From MWDV01 sp002070715 (GTDB taxonomy: Bacteria; Verrucomicrobiota; Verrucomicrobiia; Limisphaerales; MWDV01), in assembly GCA_035411585.1 (NCBI GenBank), contig DAONTI010000007.1:66075-130074 (forward strand): DNA of 64,000 nt. Reading direction: 5' to 3'. The translations under genes and the position numbers were made by a program. Shown here in pieces: positions 1 to 8,286 of the stretch; within the stretch, counting starts at the first letter, position 1; every line of letters begins with the position of its first letter. Under the pieces are notes generated by a model, which had not been told where the DNA came from, ran no database searches, and was given only the letters and a program-made list of their open reading frames with translations.

Positions 1-1383
1 CGTGTCGGGCGCGCTGGAAGCCGCATACAAAATCAACTTCACCGGCCCGGTCACTTCCACGTCCGCATCAAGCGGCGCGGTGGAATAAACCAGCACATCG
101 TCGCGCTGCTCCACTGGGGTTTGGTCAAACGGTCCGGCCGGCGCGCCGATGAGATTGTTGCCGCCGGTTGTCGGTACCGGATTATTCCCGTCATAGGTGA
201 ACGCATCCGCTTTTTCCGATTTGGGCGCAGTGGTGCTGAGCGTTCCGTCGCCCCTCAGCGAATTTGCCTTGCCGCCACTGTGCAGATAATACGCGGTGTA
301 TTGCGTGCGTTTGAGCGGCCACTCGTTCTCGTCGCGCCATTGGTTTTCACCCATGACAAACAAGCGGTATGCGGGCCAATCCTGCACTCCGGTCTCGTTG
401 CCTTTCAACCAAAAATCCAACCACTTGAACTGCCAGTCGCTGGTGCTGAACCGCGCCGTCGCACCGAAATCCAGCTCGCCTACTTTTTGTACGCCCACTC
501 CGTGCATCCACGGACCGATCACCACGACCTGATTGCGCCGCATTTCAAGCGCCCGGGATTGCGCGCGCACCCGTGCGGACATTTCGAGCGTGGGTTTGGA
601 AAAAATATCGTACCAACCACCAATGTTCAGAATGGGCACCGTCACCTCGGCGTATTGGTGATCAATGCTGCGTTTTTTCCAGTAATCGTCGTAGGTCGGA
701 TGCGCGACCCAATCGTTGAGGTAACCAACTTTCTTTTCAAATTGATCGCCATAGGTGTTGAGCGGCAGATGCCGGAAAACTTCCGTCGCCTGTCCCGGTT
801 TGACAGTCGCGCCGACAACGTTCGCGCCCCACCCCATCAACAGGCTCAGTTGCATCGCGCCTCCGTCGTAAGCCACTTCATAGGCGTTCTCGAACGGCAC
901 GACCGGCACCATCGCTTTGAGATGCCGACTCGCCTTCGCGGCGGAAGCCCATTGCGTCCAACCGAAGTACGAAACGCCCGCCGTGCCGATTTTGCCATTG
1001 CACCAGGGCTGTTGGCCCACCCATTCCTGCGTGTCAAAACCATCTTCCACATCGTACGCAAACGGATCCCACACCCCTTCCGATTGGCCGCGTCCGCGGC
1101 AATCCTGCGTGACCATGACATAACCCGCCTGGGTGTAGCGTTTCGCGTCGCCCCAGTTTTCGTCCATCTTGCCGTAAGGCGAGCGCAACAGCACAACGGG
1201 GTAACGCCCTTCGGCTTTGGGTCGCCAGACATTGGCGGCGAGCTTGACGCCATCGCGCATCGGCACCATGACGTTGGCTTCGAAGACAAAGGTCGATTCG
1301 GCGGCGAGCGCCAGCCATGAGCCCAGCAGCAGCCCGACGCCCAGCCATGCGGCGCGCTGACGAACAAAACATTGGATTCTCAT
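1..1383 (-). CDS. CocE/NonD family serine hydrolase, secreted, 3' end missing
   Basis: The frame is open from an ATG at 1383 to the window edge (461 codons), so the C-terminus lies outside. Residues 1-22 form a signal peptide (MRIQCFVRQRAAWLGVG, then a hydrophobic stretch ending LALAAES). The mature part opens FEANVMVPMRDGVKLAANVW, the usual start of the X-Pro dipeptidyl-peptidase S15/CocE alpha/beta-hydrolase fold. The nucleophile elbow GVSYFG (Ser near residue 137) and the GPWMHG motif (His near residue 292) match the family. Known members cleave acyl esters or act as glutaryl-7-ACA acylases or peptidases; the substrate cannot be read here. The export signal suggests a periplasmic role. No partner gene is visible because the next genes are a decayed transposase and a BON protein. 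Confidence 0.88.
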   Translation of the reverse strand, partial: MRIQCFVRQRAAWLGVGLLLGSWLALAAESTFVFEANVMVPMRDGVKLAANVWRPKAEGRYPVVLLRSPYGKMDENWGDAKRYTQAGYVMVTQDCRGRGQSEGVWDPFAYDVEDGFDTQEWVGQQPWCNGKIGTAGVSYFGWTQWASAAKASRHLKAMVPVVPFENAYEVAYDGGAMQLSLLMGWGANVVGATVKPGQATEVFRHLPLNTYGDQFEKKVGYLNDWVAHPTYDDYWKKRSIDHQYAEVTVPILNIGGWYDIFSKPTLEMSARVRAQSRALEMRRNQVVVIGPWMHGVGVQKVGELDFGATARFSTSDWQFKWLDFWLKGNETGVQDWPAYRLFVMGENQWRDENEWPLKRTQYTAYYLHSGGKANSLRGDGTLSTTAPKSEKADAFTYDGNNPVPTTGGNNLIGAPAGPFDQTPVEQRDDVLVYSTAPLDADVEVTGPVKLILYAASSAPDT

Positions 1384-1442
1384 GCGTTTATTCCACCAAG
1401 ATTGCCCGCGCCAAGTCCAGCCGCGTGGGTCAGTCTTTTCAT

Positions 1443-1661
1443 TCCGGGCGGGGACTGCGTTCCATCAAAGCGGACGGTTTGCCGGGTTGAAAACGCCGCA
1501 GCTATTTGCGGACGGGGTTGCGGGAACAGCCGAATTCGCGGGCGGCGGCTTGGATGTCGTGGGCGCGGGCGCGGGCGACGCGTTTCTGATGTAACCCATG
1601 CCGGTCGGTCCGCATCCGATACAATTCAAAGTAGGTGCTGTGCACCCGCAGAGGGTGGCCG
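1443..1661 (-). pseudogene. IS481/IS630-like transposase N-terminal remnant
   Basis: On the minus strand the translation runs HPLRVHSTYFELYRMRTDRH, then KRVARARAHDIQAAAREFGC, then SRNPVRK, an in-frame stop, and LRRFQPGKPSAL. This is the helix-turn-helix start of an integrase-type transposase (AAREFGCSRxTVRKWLRRF), with the Trp codon replaced by a stop. The fragment has no initiation codon in a sensible place and no DDE catalytic domain follows. It is a dead remnant lying between the hydrolase and the BON gene. The exact IS family is an inference. Confidence 0.7.
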
Positions 1662-1681
1662 ATTTTCCGCGCCGCTGCAGT

Positions 1682-1699
1682 GCCGCCTCCGGAGGCGGC
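1682..1699. repeat. Perfect 18-bp palindrome in the 1384-1944 gene-free stretch
   Basis: gccgcctccggaggcggc is a perfect palindrome flanked by weaker pairing (gctgc on the left, gcagc on the right). It sits between the transposase remnant and the BON gene. It could be an extragenic palindromic repeat or a transcription stop, but there is no T-run. Apart from the transposase remnant I see no gene in 1384-1944. Confidence 0.5.
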
Positions 1700-1944
1700 G
1701 CAGCAGCTCCCTTCGGCGCTGGGCGCTCAACACCTTGAGCTTCACTACCGGAGGGCACGATGGCCCTAGCTTTCCTTCCAGAGGAACCTTCCGTCTGGAA
1801 ACCCGGCACCACCGGGGTTACATACGATCCATCTCGTGGTGACTTGGTGAAGCTGGAGCGGCGTCCGCCAAACCGTGGGCCATCCGCAGCACGGGCTTTA
1901 TTCGGAGGCGCCCACGGGCTAGATTCTAGCGAAAGAACATCGTC

Positions 1945-2415
1945 ATGAAATCGTTGCTGGTATTGATTGTGGGGCTGGCCTTGGGCGCGGGCGCCATGTG
2001 GTTTTATTTCAACCATCGAGATGATCCGATCCTGCGTCAGTGGAGCGCGTCGGCGGCGACCAACGGGAGCCCGGGCGGGAGCGTGACGGAGCGCCTGCAA
2101 CAATTGCAACTCCGCTCGGGCGATCTGCAGGATGAACTGGCGCGCACCGGCGCGATTGTGCGCCGCGCCGCCCAAGACGCCAGCCGCGTGGTGGCCGATG
2201 CCACCGCCGATGCGCGGATTACAACCGCTCTCAAGTCCAAGTATCTGGCTGACGCGCGTCTTTCGGCGTTGCGCATTTCCGTCAACTGCACGGAAGGCCG
2301 GGTCACGCTGGCGGGCTCGGTGGCCCATATCGAAGACATTGGTCACGCCATGTTGTTGGCCATGGATACCCCCGGGGTGCGGGAAGTGGTTTCCACGCTG
2401 CAAGTGCGTCCCTGA
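1945..2415 (+). CDS. BON-domain membrane-anchored protein
   Basis: 156 residues. Residues 1-20 (MKSLLVLIVGLALGAGAMWF) form a single N-terminal membrane anchor or uncleaved signal, followed by a charged linker with predicted helix (residues 45-85). Residues 88-155 match a BON domain: ITTALKSKYLADARLSALRI, then GRVTLAGSVAHIED and a C-terminal VREVVSTLQV strand. BON domains bind phospholipid or peptidoglycan-associated surfaces (OsmY, secretin-associated proteins). Here there is one BON copy rather than the two of OsmY. It lies 242 bp before the ribosomal operon and is probably transcribed separately, since a promoter-like pair lies in that gap. Confidence 0.8.
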   Translation: MKSLLVLIVGLALGAGAMWFYFNHRDDPILRQWSASAATNGSPGGSVTERLQQLQLRSGDLQDELARTGAIVRRAAQDASRVVADATADARITTALKSKYLADARLSALRISVNCTEGRVTLAGSVAHIEDIGHAMLLAMDTPGVREVVSTLQVRP

Positions 2416-2504
2416 CGCCGGACGGCGGGTGTGGGTTGGCGGACCTTGGGGTGATGCGTGGGGAAGCGGTTTTTCCCGCCGACAAAAAATTTTTCAAAAA
2501 GTTG

Positions 2505-2532
2505 TTGCCACTTGGTGAATAATTGCTATTGT
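2505..2532 (+). promoter_or_regulatory. Candidate sigma-70 promoter of the ribosomal superoperon
   Basis: TTGCCA at 2505-2510, a 16-bp spacer and TATTGT at 2527-2532, preceded by an AT-rich stretch (aaaaaatttttcaaaaa) that could act as an UP element. It would give an untranslated leader of roughly 120 nt before rplB. It is the only good pair in the gap after the BON gene. Not experimentally supported. Confidence 0.55.
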
Positions 2533-2543
2533 CCCCTCTCCGT

Positions 2544-2560
2544 TTTGCCCTGAAGGCAAA
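2544..2560 (+). promoter_or_regulatory. Short hairpin in the rplB leader
   Basis: tttgcc (2544-2549), loop ctgaa, ggcaaa (2555-2560) forms a six-pair stem just inside the predicted transcript. It may stabilise the 5' end or act in feedback control of the ribosomal proteins; no known L2 or S8 binding-site consensus is evident. Confidence 0.3.
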
Positions 2561-2657
2561 TGGACAGCATGATTGCGGGCCGAGAACCGACGCCCTCCAA
2601 AGGCCGGGAATGAGGGTCCGCTGCTCCAAGAGTTGCTGACTTGGAAAGTTTGGGATT

Positions 2658-3512
2658 ATGCCTGTTAAGACATTTAGACCGCTGACGCCGTCCACGCGAT
2701 ACATGACGATCGCGGACTTCAGCGACATAACGAAGGTGCGGCCGGAAAAGGCGCTGGTGGAGACCCGGAAAAAAACGGGAGGCCGGAATGCGTACGGACG
2801 GATTACCGCCCGGGGCATTAGCGGCGGCCACAAGCAGAAAATCCGGCGCGTGGATTTCAAGCGCGAGAAGCACGGGGTGGAAGCCACGGTGACGGCCATC
2901 GAGTATGATCCGGGCCGTTCCGCCCGGCTGGCGCTGCTCCAGTACGCCGATGGCGAGAAACGTTATATCGTGGCGCCCAACGGCATTCAGGTGGGCGCCA
3001 AAGTGGTGAGCGGACCGACGGCGTCGCCGGATGTCGGCAACAGCCTGCCGTTGAAAACGATTCCGGTGGGATTGCCCATTCATAATTTGGAGATTGTCCC
3101 TGGACGCGGCGCCCAGATGGTGCGCAGCGCGGGTGGTTCGGCGACCTTGATGTCGCGCGACGCCGGGTACGCGCAGATTCGTCTGCCGTCCGGCGAAATC
3201 CGGCGGATCAACGAAAACTGCTACGCCACCATCGGCCAGGTCGGCCATACCGAACACATGAACGTCGTGTTGGGCAAGGCCGGGCGCACCCGGCATCGCG
3301 GCAAACGTCCGCTCACGCGGGGCGTGGCCCGCAATCCGGTGGATCACCCCAATGGCGGCGGCAACGGCAAATCCAAATCCGGCGGCGGCTGGCAGCCGCT
3401 CACCTCGCCGTGGGGACTGTTGGCCATCGGGTACAAGACCCGCAACCGGCGCAAGGCCTCGAACCGTTTCATCCTCGTCCGGCGCGATGGCCGGCCCATG
3501 AAGAAGAAGTAA
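2658..3512 (+). CDS. rplB: 50S ribosomal protein L2
   Basis: 284 residues, close to the usual 273-277. The N-terminus MPVKTFRPLTPSTRYMTI, the GRITARGISGGHKQ block and the C-terminal NPVDHPNGGG segment with the conserved His needed for peptidyl-transferase assembly are all present, followed by the YKTRNRRKASNRFI tail. L2 binds 23S rRNA and bridges to the small subunit. Unlike most bacteria, it is the first gene of the cluster: no rplW, rplD, rplC or rpsJ precedes it. The start ATG lacks a strong Shine-Dalgarno sequence. rpsS follows after 6 bp. Confidence 0.98.
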   Translation: MPVKTFRPLTPSTRYMTIADFSDITKVRPEKALVETRKKTGGRNAYGRITARGISGGHKQKIRRVDFKREKHGVEATVTAIEYDPGRSARLALLQYADGEKRYIVAPNGIQVGAKVVSGPTASPDVGNSLPLKTIPVGLPIHNLEIVPGRGAQMVRSAGGSATLMSRDAGYAQIRLPSGEIRRINENCYATIGQVGHTEHMNVVLGKAGRTRHRGKRPLTRGVARNPVDHPNGGGNGKSKSGGGWQPLTSPWGLLAIGYKTRNRRKASNRFILVRRDGRPMKKK

Positions 3513-3518
3513 AGACCT

Positions 3519-3800
3519 ATGGGACGCTCAATCAAAAAAGGTCCGTTTGTGGATCAGCATTTGATGGACAAAATCGTCAAGGCGAAGGAAACCCAGTCCA
3601 AGACGCCCATCAAAACGTGGTCGCGCCGCTCGATGATCACCCCTGATTTCGTGGGGCTGACCTTCAACGTGCATAATGGCAAGGTGTTCAACCCGGTGTT
3701 TGTGACGGAGAACATGGTGGGGCATCGGTTGGGAGAATTCTCGTTGACCCGCACCTTCCGAAAACACGGCGCGCACACCGCCAAGGCGGAGGCCAAATAA
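3519..3800 (+). CDS. rpsS: 30S ribosomal protein S19
   Basis: 93 residues, the standard length. It starts MGRSIKKGPFVDQHLMDKI and contains KTWSRRSMITPDFVGLTF and the VTENMVGHRLGEFSLTRTF block typical of S19, which contacts the head of the small subunit with S13. It lies 6 bp after rplB and one base before rplV, so it is certainly co-transcribed. Confidence 0.98.
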   Translation: MGRSIKKGPFVDQHLMDKIVKAKETQSKTPIKTWSRRSMITPDFVGLTFNVHNGKVFNPVFVTENMVGHRLGEFSLTRTFRKHGAHTAKAEAK

Positions 3801-3801
3801 C

Positions 3802-4152
3802 ATGCAAGTTCAGGCCATCACCAAGAACGTGCCGATGTCCGCGCAGAAGATGCGCGAAGTGGTGCGGCAAATCCAGGGCCTGCCCGCCCTGCAAGCGCAG
3901 GCGGTATTGGGCGTGACCCCGCGCAAAGGCGCGCGGGTGGTTTATCAGACGCTGAAATCCGCCCTGGCCAACGCGGAAGAACTTGCCCGGCAGGGCAAAT
4001 TCGCGGCTGTCAAACCGACGGCCCTACGGGTGCGGGAGGCGGTGGCGCAAACGGGCCCCACCCTCAAGCGATTCCGGCCCCGGGCGCGGGGCTCCGCCGG
4101 CCCGATTCTCAAGCGCCGTTGTCACGTCAAGATCGTGTTGTCGGACGAATAA
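3802..4152 (+). CDS. rplV: 50S ribosomal protein L22
   Basis: 116 residues. VPMSAQKMREVVRQIQGLPA at the N-terminus and the C-terminal beta-hairpin (TLKRFRPRARGSAGPILKRR, then CHVKIVLS) match L22, which lines the peptide exit tunnel. The tunnel hairpin with RPRARG is intact. Starts one base after the rpsS stop. Confidence 0.97.
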   Translation: MQVQAITKNVPMSAQKMREVVRQIQGLPALQAQAVLGVTPRKGARVVYQTLKSALANAEELARQGKFAAVKPTALRVREAVAQTGPTLKRFRPRARGSAGPILKRRCHVKIVLSDE

Positions 4153-4157
4153 CTCGT

Positions 4158-4835
4158 ATGGGACAGAAAACGAATCCAATTGGTTTGCGGGTCGCCGTCA
4201 ACAAGGACTGGCGCTCGAAGTGGTATTCGGAGAAGCGCGAGTTCGGGAAGCTTCTCAGCGAGGATCGCGAGATCCGCGATTTGTTGAAGAAGAAGCTCGA
4301 ATCAGCCTCGGTGCCGCGGATTTTGATTGAGCGGGCCACGAACCGCTGCCGGGTGACCATTTTGACGGCACGCCCGGGAGTGGTCATTGGCCGCAAAGGC
4401 GCGGAAATTGACAAGCTCAAGGAAGAATTGAGCCTCATGACCGGCAAGGAAATCTACGTGGACATCGTGGAGATCAAGCAGCCGGAGATCGAAGCCCAGT
4501 TGGTGGCGGAAAACGTGGCGCTGCAACTGGAGCGGCGGGTGTCGTTCCGCCGGGCGATGAAAAAAGCGGTGCAAGTAGCCAAGGATTTCGGCGCGCAGGG
4601 CATCAAGATTCGTTGCGCCGGCCGGCTGGGCGGCGCGGAACTGGCGCGCGTGGAACAGTATCACTGGGGACGGGTGCCGCTGCACACCCTGCGGGCGGAC
4701 ATTGATTACGGATTTGCCGAGGCCAAAACCCTGTATGGCAAACTGGGGGTCAAGTGCTGGATTTGCAAGGGCGACGTGCGCGCCGAAGCGAAGACCGCCG
4801 CCGCGCCGGCCACGGCACCGGGGGCGGCGAGTTGA
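4158..4835 (+). CDS. rpsC: 30S ribosomal protein S3
   Basis: 225 residues. I place the start at the ATG giving MGQKTNPIGLRVAVNKDW, five bases after rplV stops; an upstream in-frame ATG at 4119 would overlap rplV. The KH domain (ARPGVVIGRKGAEIDKLKEE, residues about 70-90) and the C-terminal domain (KIRCAGRLGGAELARVE) are intact. S3 helps form the mRNA entry helicase. The tail ends in an Ala-rich stretch after ICKGDVRAEAKT. Confidence 0.98.
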   Translation: MGQKTNPIGLRVAVNKDWRSKWYSEKREFGKLLSEDREIRDLLKKKLESASVPRILIERATNRCRVTILTARPGVVIGRKGAEIDKLKEELSLMTGKEIYVDIVEIKQPEIEAQLVAENVALQLERRVSFRRAMKKAVQVAKDFGAQGIKIRCAGRLGGAELARVEQYHWGRVPLHTLRADIDYGFAEAKTLYGKLGVKCWICKGDVRAEAKTAAAPATAPGAAS

Positions 4836-4862
4836 AGTTGAATTGGAGATAAGGACAGGCTT

Positions 4863-5282
4863 ATGGCGTTGATGCCCGAACGAGTCAAGTATCGCAAGAT
4901 GCACCGCGGCAGCCGCGCGGGGCTGGCGTACGCCGGCAACACCGTCGTGTTCGGCCGGTACGGTTTGCAGGCGCTGGAGCGGTGCTGGCTGGACACCAAA
5001 CAAATTGAAGCCGCCCGCGTGGCCATCAACCGGTTCATGAAGCGGCACGGGAAGATGTGGATTCGCGTCTTTCCACAGAAGTCTTTCACCAAGAAGCCGT
5101 TGGAAACCCGTATGGGCAAGGGCAAGGGCCCGCTCGAATCGTGGGTGGCGGTGATCCGCCCGGCGAACGTGCTGTTTGAAGTGGATGGCGTGCCGGAGGC
5201 AACGGCGCGGGAAGCCATGCGCCTGGCGGCCACGAAGCTGCCCCTGGCCACGAAATTCATCACCCGGCGGCCGCAAGGCTGA
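4863..5282 (+). CDS. rplP: 50S ribosomal protein L16
   Basis: 139 residues, family length. MALMPERVKYRKMHRGSRAG opens it, and the KRHGKMWIRVFPQKSFTKKP and METRMGKGKGPLESWVAVI-type blocks (here LETRMGKGKGPLESWVAVI) are diagnostic for L16, which positions tRNA in the A site. It is 27 bp downstream of rpsC. Confidence 0.98.
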   Translation: MALMPERVKYRKMHRGSRAGLAYAGNTVVFGRYGLQALERCWLDTKQIEAARVAINRFMKRHGKMWIRVFPQKSFTKKPLETRMGKGKGPLESWVAVIRPANVLFEVDGVPEATAREAMRLAATKLPLATKFITRRPQG

Positions 5283-5296
5283 ACCGCGTTGCGCGT

Positions 5297-5503
5297 ATGA
5301 AGAAAGAGGATCGCAAAAAGATTCAAGAAATGACGCTGCCCGAATTGCAGGCCAAGAGCCACGATTTGCGTCAGGAAATGTTCAACCTGCGTTTGCAGCA
5401 GGCCAGTGCCCAGCTCGAAAAGCCGGCCCGGCTGCGGACGTTGCGGCGCGATATTGCGCGCCTGGAAACCCGCGCCAGCGCATTGCGGCGCAAGCAAGCT
5501 TAA
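5297..5503 (+). CDS. rpmC: 50S ribosomal protein L29
   Basis: 68 residues of two helices: MTLPELQAKSHDLRQEMFNL followed by RLRTLRRDIARLETRASAL, the L29 pattern (LxxKxxELRxELFNLR ... RRxIARxxT). L29 sits at the tunnel exit near the trigger-factor site. The order rplP-rpmC-rpsQ is the standard one. Confidence 0.95.
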   Translation: MKKEDRKKIQEMTLPELQAKSHDLRQEMFNLRLQQASAQLEKPARLRTLRRDIARLETRASALRRKQA

Positions 5504-5515
5504 AGCGGACCTGGT

Positions 5516-5800
5516 ATGGCGGAAACGACAGCACAAAAAGGGAGCCGGCGGGGCAACCGCAAGGAACGCGTGGGCGAGGTCATCGCCGCGCGCATGAGCA
5601 AGACCATCGTGGTGCGCGTGCAGCGGCGCTTTGCGCATCCGCGCTTCAAGAAGGTGGTCACGGCGTACAAGAAATTTTACGCGCACGACGAGAAGAATGA
5701 GGCCAAACCGGGCGACCGGGTGCGCATTCTGGAAACGCGGCCGCTTTCCAAAATGAAGCGGTGGCGGCTGGCAGAAATCGTGGAGCGCGCGGTCATTTGA
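5516..5800 (+). CDS. rpsQ: 30S ribosomal protein S17
   Basis: 94 residues. RKERVGEVIAARMSKTIVVR near the N-terminus, KKFYAHDEKNEAKPGDRVRI in the OB fold and the ETRPLSKMKRWRL block identify S17, a primary 16S rRNA binder. About ten extra basic residues precede the usual start. Confidence 0.97.
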   Translation: MAETTAQKGSRRGNRKERVGEVIAARMSKTIVVRVQRRFAHPRFKKVVTAYKKFYAHDEKNEAKPGDRVRILETRPLSKMKRWRLAEIVERAVI

Positions 5801-5810
5801 CGGAGGGTAT

Positions 5811-6176
5811 ATGTTGCAAGTCAGATCTCATCTGGACGTGGCGGATAATACGGGCGCGAAAGTCGCCTGGGCCATCGGCGTGCTGGGGCGCAATCAGCAC
5901 TACGCGGGTGTGGGCGACGTCATCAAAGTGCATATCAAGGACGCGGCGCCCGACAGCCAGATCAAAAAAGGCGAGGTCTGCAACGCCGTCATCGTCCGCA
6001 CCCGGCAGCCCATCCGGCGCAGCGATGGTTCGTACCTGCGTTTCGACCGGAACGCGGTGGTGATCATTGACGCGGATCTGAATCCCAAGGGCACGCGCAT
6101 TTTCGGGCCGGTCGCCCGCGAACTGCGCGAAAAGAAGTTCATGAAGATCATCTCGTTGGCCCCGGAAGTGATTTGA
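5811..6176 (+). CDS. rplN: 50S ribosomal protein L14
   Basis: 121 residues, one short of E. coli. MLQVRSHLDVADNTGAKVAW replaces the common MIQ start; KKGEVCNAVIVRTRQPIRR, DRNAVVIID and GTRIFGPVARELREKKFMKI are canonical. GGAGG (in cggagggtat) precedes the ATG, one of the clearest Shine-Dalgarno sequences in the operon. L14 bridges the subunits. Confidence 0.98.
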   Translation: MLQVRSHLDVADNTGAKVAWAIGVLGRNQHYAGVGDVIKVHIKDAAPDSQIKKGEVCNAVIVRTRQPIRRSDGSYLRFDRNAVVIIDADLNPKGTRIFGPVARELREKKFMKIISLAPEVI

Positions 6177-6179
6177 ATT

Positions 6180-6449
6180 ATGGCAGGGTTGCATGTCAAA
6201 AAGGGCGACGAGATCGTCGTCATCGCCGGCGTGGATAAAGGCAAGCGCGGCAAGATCATCCAGGTCATCCCGAAGAAACAGCGGGTGCGGGTCGAGGGCG
6301 TGCATCTGATCAAGCGGCACACCCGCAAGAGTCAGAACCATCCCCAGGGCGCCATCGTGGAGCGGGAGGGGACGCTGCATATCTCGAACGTGATGCGGGC
6401 GGACCGGTTTGACGCCCGAGCCGCCAAACGCGGCGCCCCGGCGGCGTGA
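6180..6449 (+). CDS. rplX: 50S ribosomal protein L24
   Basis: 89 residues, shorter than the 103 of E. coli but complete: HVKKGDEIVVIAGVDKGKRG is the KOW motif and RVEGVHLIKRHTRKSQNHPQ is the conserved second block. L24 starts large-subunit assembly. It starts 3 bases after rplN. Confidence 0.97.
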   Translation: MAGLHVKKGDEIVVIAGVDKGKRGKIIQVIPKKQRVRVEGVHLIKRHTRKSQNHPQGAIVEREGTLHISNVMRADRFDARAAKRGAPAA

Positions 6450-6481
6450 ACCGCGGACGCGAGGAGTGGGAAGCAAGGCAC

Positions 6482-7027
6482 ATGAAAGCCAGACTTTACA
6501 AGAAATACGTGGAAGAAGTGGTCCCGGCCCTCAAGGCCCGGCACCAATATGCCAATCCGCACCTGATCCCGCGGATGACCAAGATCGTGGTCAACATGGG
6601 CGTCAGCGCGAGCCTGGAAAAAACGGCGGTGGAAGACGCCGCCAAGGACCTGGCCCAGATCACTGGGCGCAAACCGGTCATCAACAAATCCCGGCATAAT
6701 GTGTCCAATTTCAAATTGCGGGAAGGCCAGGCCATCGGCTGCCGGGTGACGCTACGGGGCGATGCCATGTATGAATTTTTTGACCGGTTGGTTGCCACCG
6801 CCCTGCCGCGCGTCCGTGACTTCCGCGGGCTTTCGACCCGCAGTTTCGACGGCCGCGGCAACTATTCGCTGGGGCTGGCTGATCAGACCATTTTTCCGGA
6901 GATTGATCTGGATAAAATCAAGCGGCAACAGGGGATGGACGTGACCATTGTGACCACGGCGTCGGACGACGCCCAGGCGCACGACCTCCTGAAATTGATG
7001 GGCATGCCGTTCGCGGAGAATCGTTAA
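6482..7027 (+). CDS. rplE: 50S ribosomal protein L5
   Basis: 181 residues from the ATG at 6482 (MKARLYKKYVEEVVPALKAR), preceded by an aagg element. A GTG at 6446 would add 12 residues overlapping rplX and is less likely. IPRMTKIVVNMGVSASLEK, the RDFRGLSTRSFDGRGNYSLG block and the LKLMGMPF C-terminus are diagnostic. L5 binds 5S rRNA and contacts P-site tRNA. Confidence 0.97.
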   Translation: MKARLYKKYVEEVVPALKARHQYANPHLIPRMTKIVVNMGVSASLEKTAVEDAAKDLAQITGRKPVINKSRHNVSNFKLREGQAIGCRVTLRGDAMYEFFDRLVATALPRVRDFRGLSTRSFDGRGNYSLGLADQTIFPEIDLDKIKRQQGMDVTIVTTASDDAQAHDLLKLMGMPFAENR

Positions 7028-7034
7028 GACAGTT

Positions 7035-7304
7035 ATGGCCAAAAAATCGTGGATTGAACGCAACAAGCGGAAGGCGGCGACAGTGAAAAAATACGCCGCC
7101 AAGCGCGCGGAATTGAAGGCGAAGCGGGATTATGCCGGGTTGACGCAGCTCCCGCGCGACGCCAGCCCGGTGCGCGTGGTCAATCGCTGTTCCATGAGCG
7201 GTCGCCGGCATGCTTATCTGCGCAAGTTTGGCTGCTCGCGGCTGACGTTCCGCGAGGCGGCGCTGAATGGTTTGATCCCCGGTGTGGTGAAGGCAAGCTG
7301 GTAA
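7035..7304 (+). CDS. rpsN: 30S ribosomal protein S14, zinc-free form
   Basis: 89 residues beginning MAKKSWIERNKRKAATVKKY. The core VVNRCSMSGRRHAYLRKFGC has only isolated cysteines, not the two CxxC pairs of the short zinc-ribbon type, so this is the long C-minus paralogue as in E. coli. S14 helps assemble the head of the small subunit. The C-terminus GLIPGVVKASW is canonical. Confidence 0.97.
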   Translation: MAKKSWIERNKRKAATVKKYAAKRAELKAKRDYAGLTQLPRDASPVRVVNRCSMSGRRHAYLRKFGCSRLTFREAALNGLIPGVVKASW

Positions 7305-7310
7305 AACACT

Positions 7311-7694
7311 ATGGACCCGATCGCTGACATGTTGACCCGCATTCGCAACGGCGCGCGCGCCCTGCGCCCCGTCGTTGAAGTGCCCCACTCACAGATCAAG
7401 GAAAGCATTGCCGGCGTGCTGCGCCGGGAAGGCTATCTCACCGATTGTTCGGTGGAAGGACAGCGCGTGAAGAAATTGAAGCTGCGGTTGAAGTACGAAG
7501 GCAAGCGCAGCGTGATCGAAGGCCTGCGCCGCGTCAGCAAGCCCGGCTTGCGCCACTACGTCGGGGCGACGGAGATCCCCCGCGTGCGGGCCGGATTGGG
7601 TGTGGTGATTATGTCCACCTCCGAAGGCGTCATGACGGGCGCCCAAGCCCGCCAGAAAAACTTGGGAGGCGAAGTGCTTTGTTTCGTCTGGTAA
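7311..7694 (+). CDS. rpsH: 30S ribosomal protein S8
   Basis: 127 residues. MDPIADMLTRIRNGARALRP is the diagnostic N-terminus; the C-terminal VIMSTSEGVMTGAQARQKNL plus GGEVLCFVW is the S8 signature for 16S helix 21 binding. In enterobacteria S8 represses the spc operon by binding mRNA near rplE; I see no proven equivalent here. Confidence 0.98.
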   Translation: MDPIADMLTRIRNGARALRPVVEVPHSQIKESIAGVLRREGYLTDCSVEGQRVKKLKLRLKYEGKRSVIEGLRRVSKPGLRHYVGATEIPRVRAGLGVVIMSTSEGVMTGAQARQKNLGGEVLCFVW

Positions 7695-7706
7695 GGACCT
7701 GAAGAT

Positions 7707-8243
7707 ATGTCACGCATTGGAAAACAGCCGATTGCCCTGCCGCCGAAAGTCAAGGTGGACCTGAAGGGCCGTACCGTGTTGGTGGAAGGCCCGAAAGGCA
7801 AGCTCACCCTGGAATTGCCCGCCCGCACGGCGCTCAAGGTGGAGGGCAACGAAGTGGTGCTCTCGCGGAACGGGGACGACGCCGAAGCCCGGGCGCTCCA
7901 CGGCTTGAGCCGGGCTTTGGTGAACAACATGGTCAAAGGAGTCTCCGAAGGGTTTGTCAAGAAGCTGGAGATTCACGGCGTTGGGTTCCGGGCTGCGGTC
8001 GAAGGCGCCACCGTCACCATGAATTTGGGTTACGCCCATCCCGTGGTGTACGAAGTGCCGGAGTCGGTCAAGGTCACCGTGGAGGACAACACCAAACTGA
8101 CCATCGAGGGACCGGACAAACAAAAAGTGGGCTTGGTGGCCTCCGAGCTGCGCAGTTTTTATCCGCCCGAACCGTACAAGGGCAAGGGCGTCCGTTATGC
8201 CGGCGAACGCATCATTCGCAAGGAAGGCAAGAAGGTTCAGTAA
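7707..8243 (+). CDS. rplF: 50S ribosomal protein L6
   Basis: 178 residues with the duplicated L6 fold. It starts MSRIGKQPIALPPKVKVDLK, carries VNNMVKGVSEGFVKKLEIHG and the C-terminal signature PEPYKGKGVRYAGERIIRKE. L6 lies near the sarcin-ricin loop and the L7/L12 stalk base. Standard position after rpsH. Confidence 0.98.
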   Translation: MSRIGKQPIALPPKVKVDLKGRTVLVEGPKGKLTLELPARTALKVEGNEVVLSRNGDDAEARALHGLSRALVNNMVKGVSEGFVKKLEIHGVGFRAAVEGATVTMNLGYAHPVVYEVPESVKVTVEDNTKLTIEGPDKQKVGLVASELRSFYPPEPYKGKGVRYAGERIIRKEGKKVQ

Positions 8244-8286
8244 TTCGAAACGACAGTGTTCACGGCCCAATCCGTGACCCGATACC

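Noticed and set aside
121..1320. 399-codon open frame on the plus strand
   Set aside because: It is the antisense of the CocE-type hydrolase, whose own frame has a signal peptide and GVSYFG and GPWMHG motifs. The plus frame has no family motif.
1465..2403. 312-codon minus-strand frame
   Set aside because: It runs antisense to the BON gene and through gene-free, palindromic DNA; no domain. The transposase remnant is in a different minus frame.
4119..4157. Upstream start for rpsC adding 13 residues
   Set aside because: It would overlap rplV and the family starts at MGQKTNPIG.
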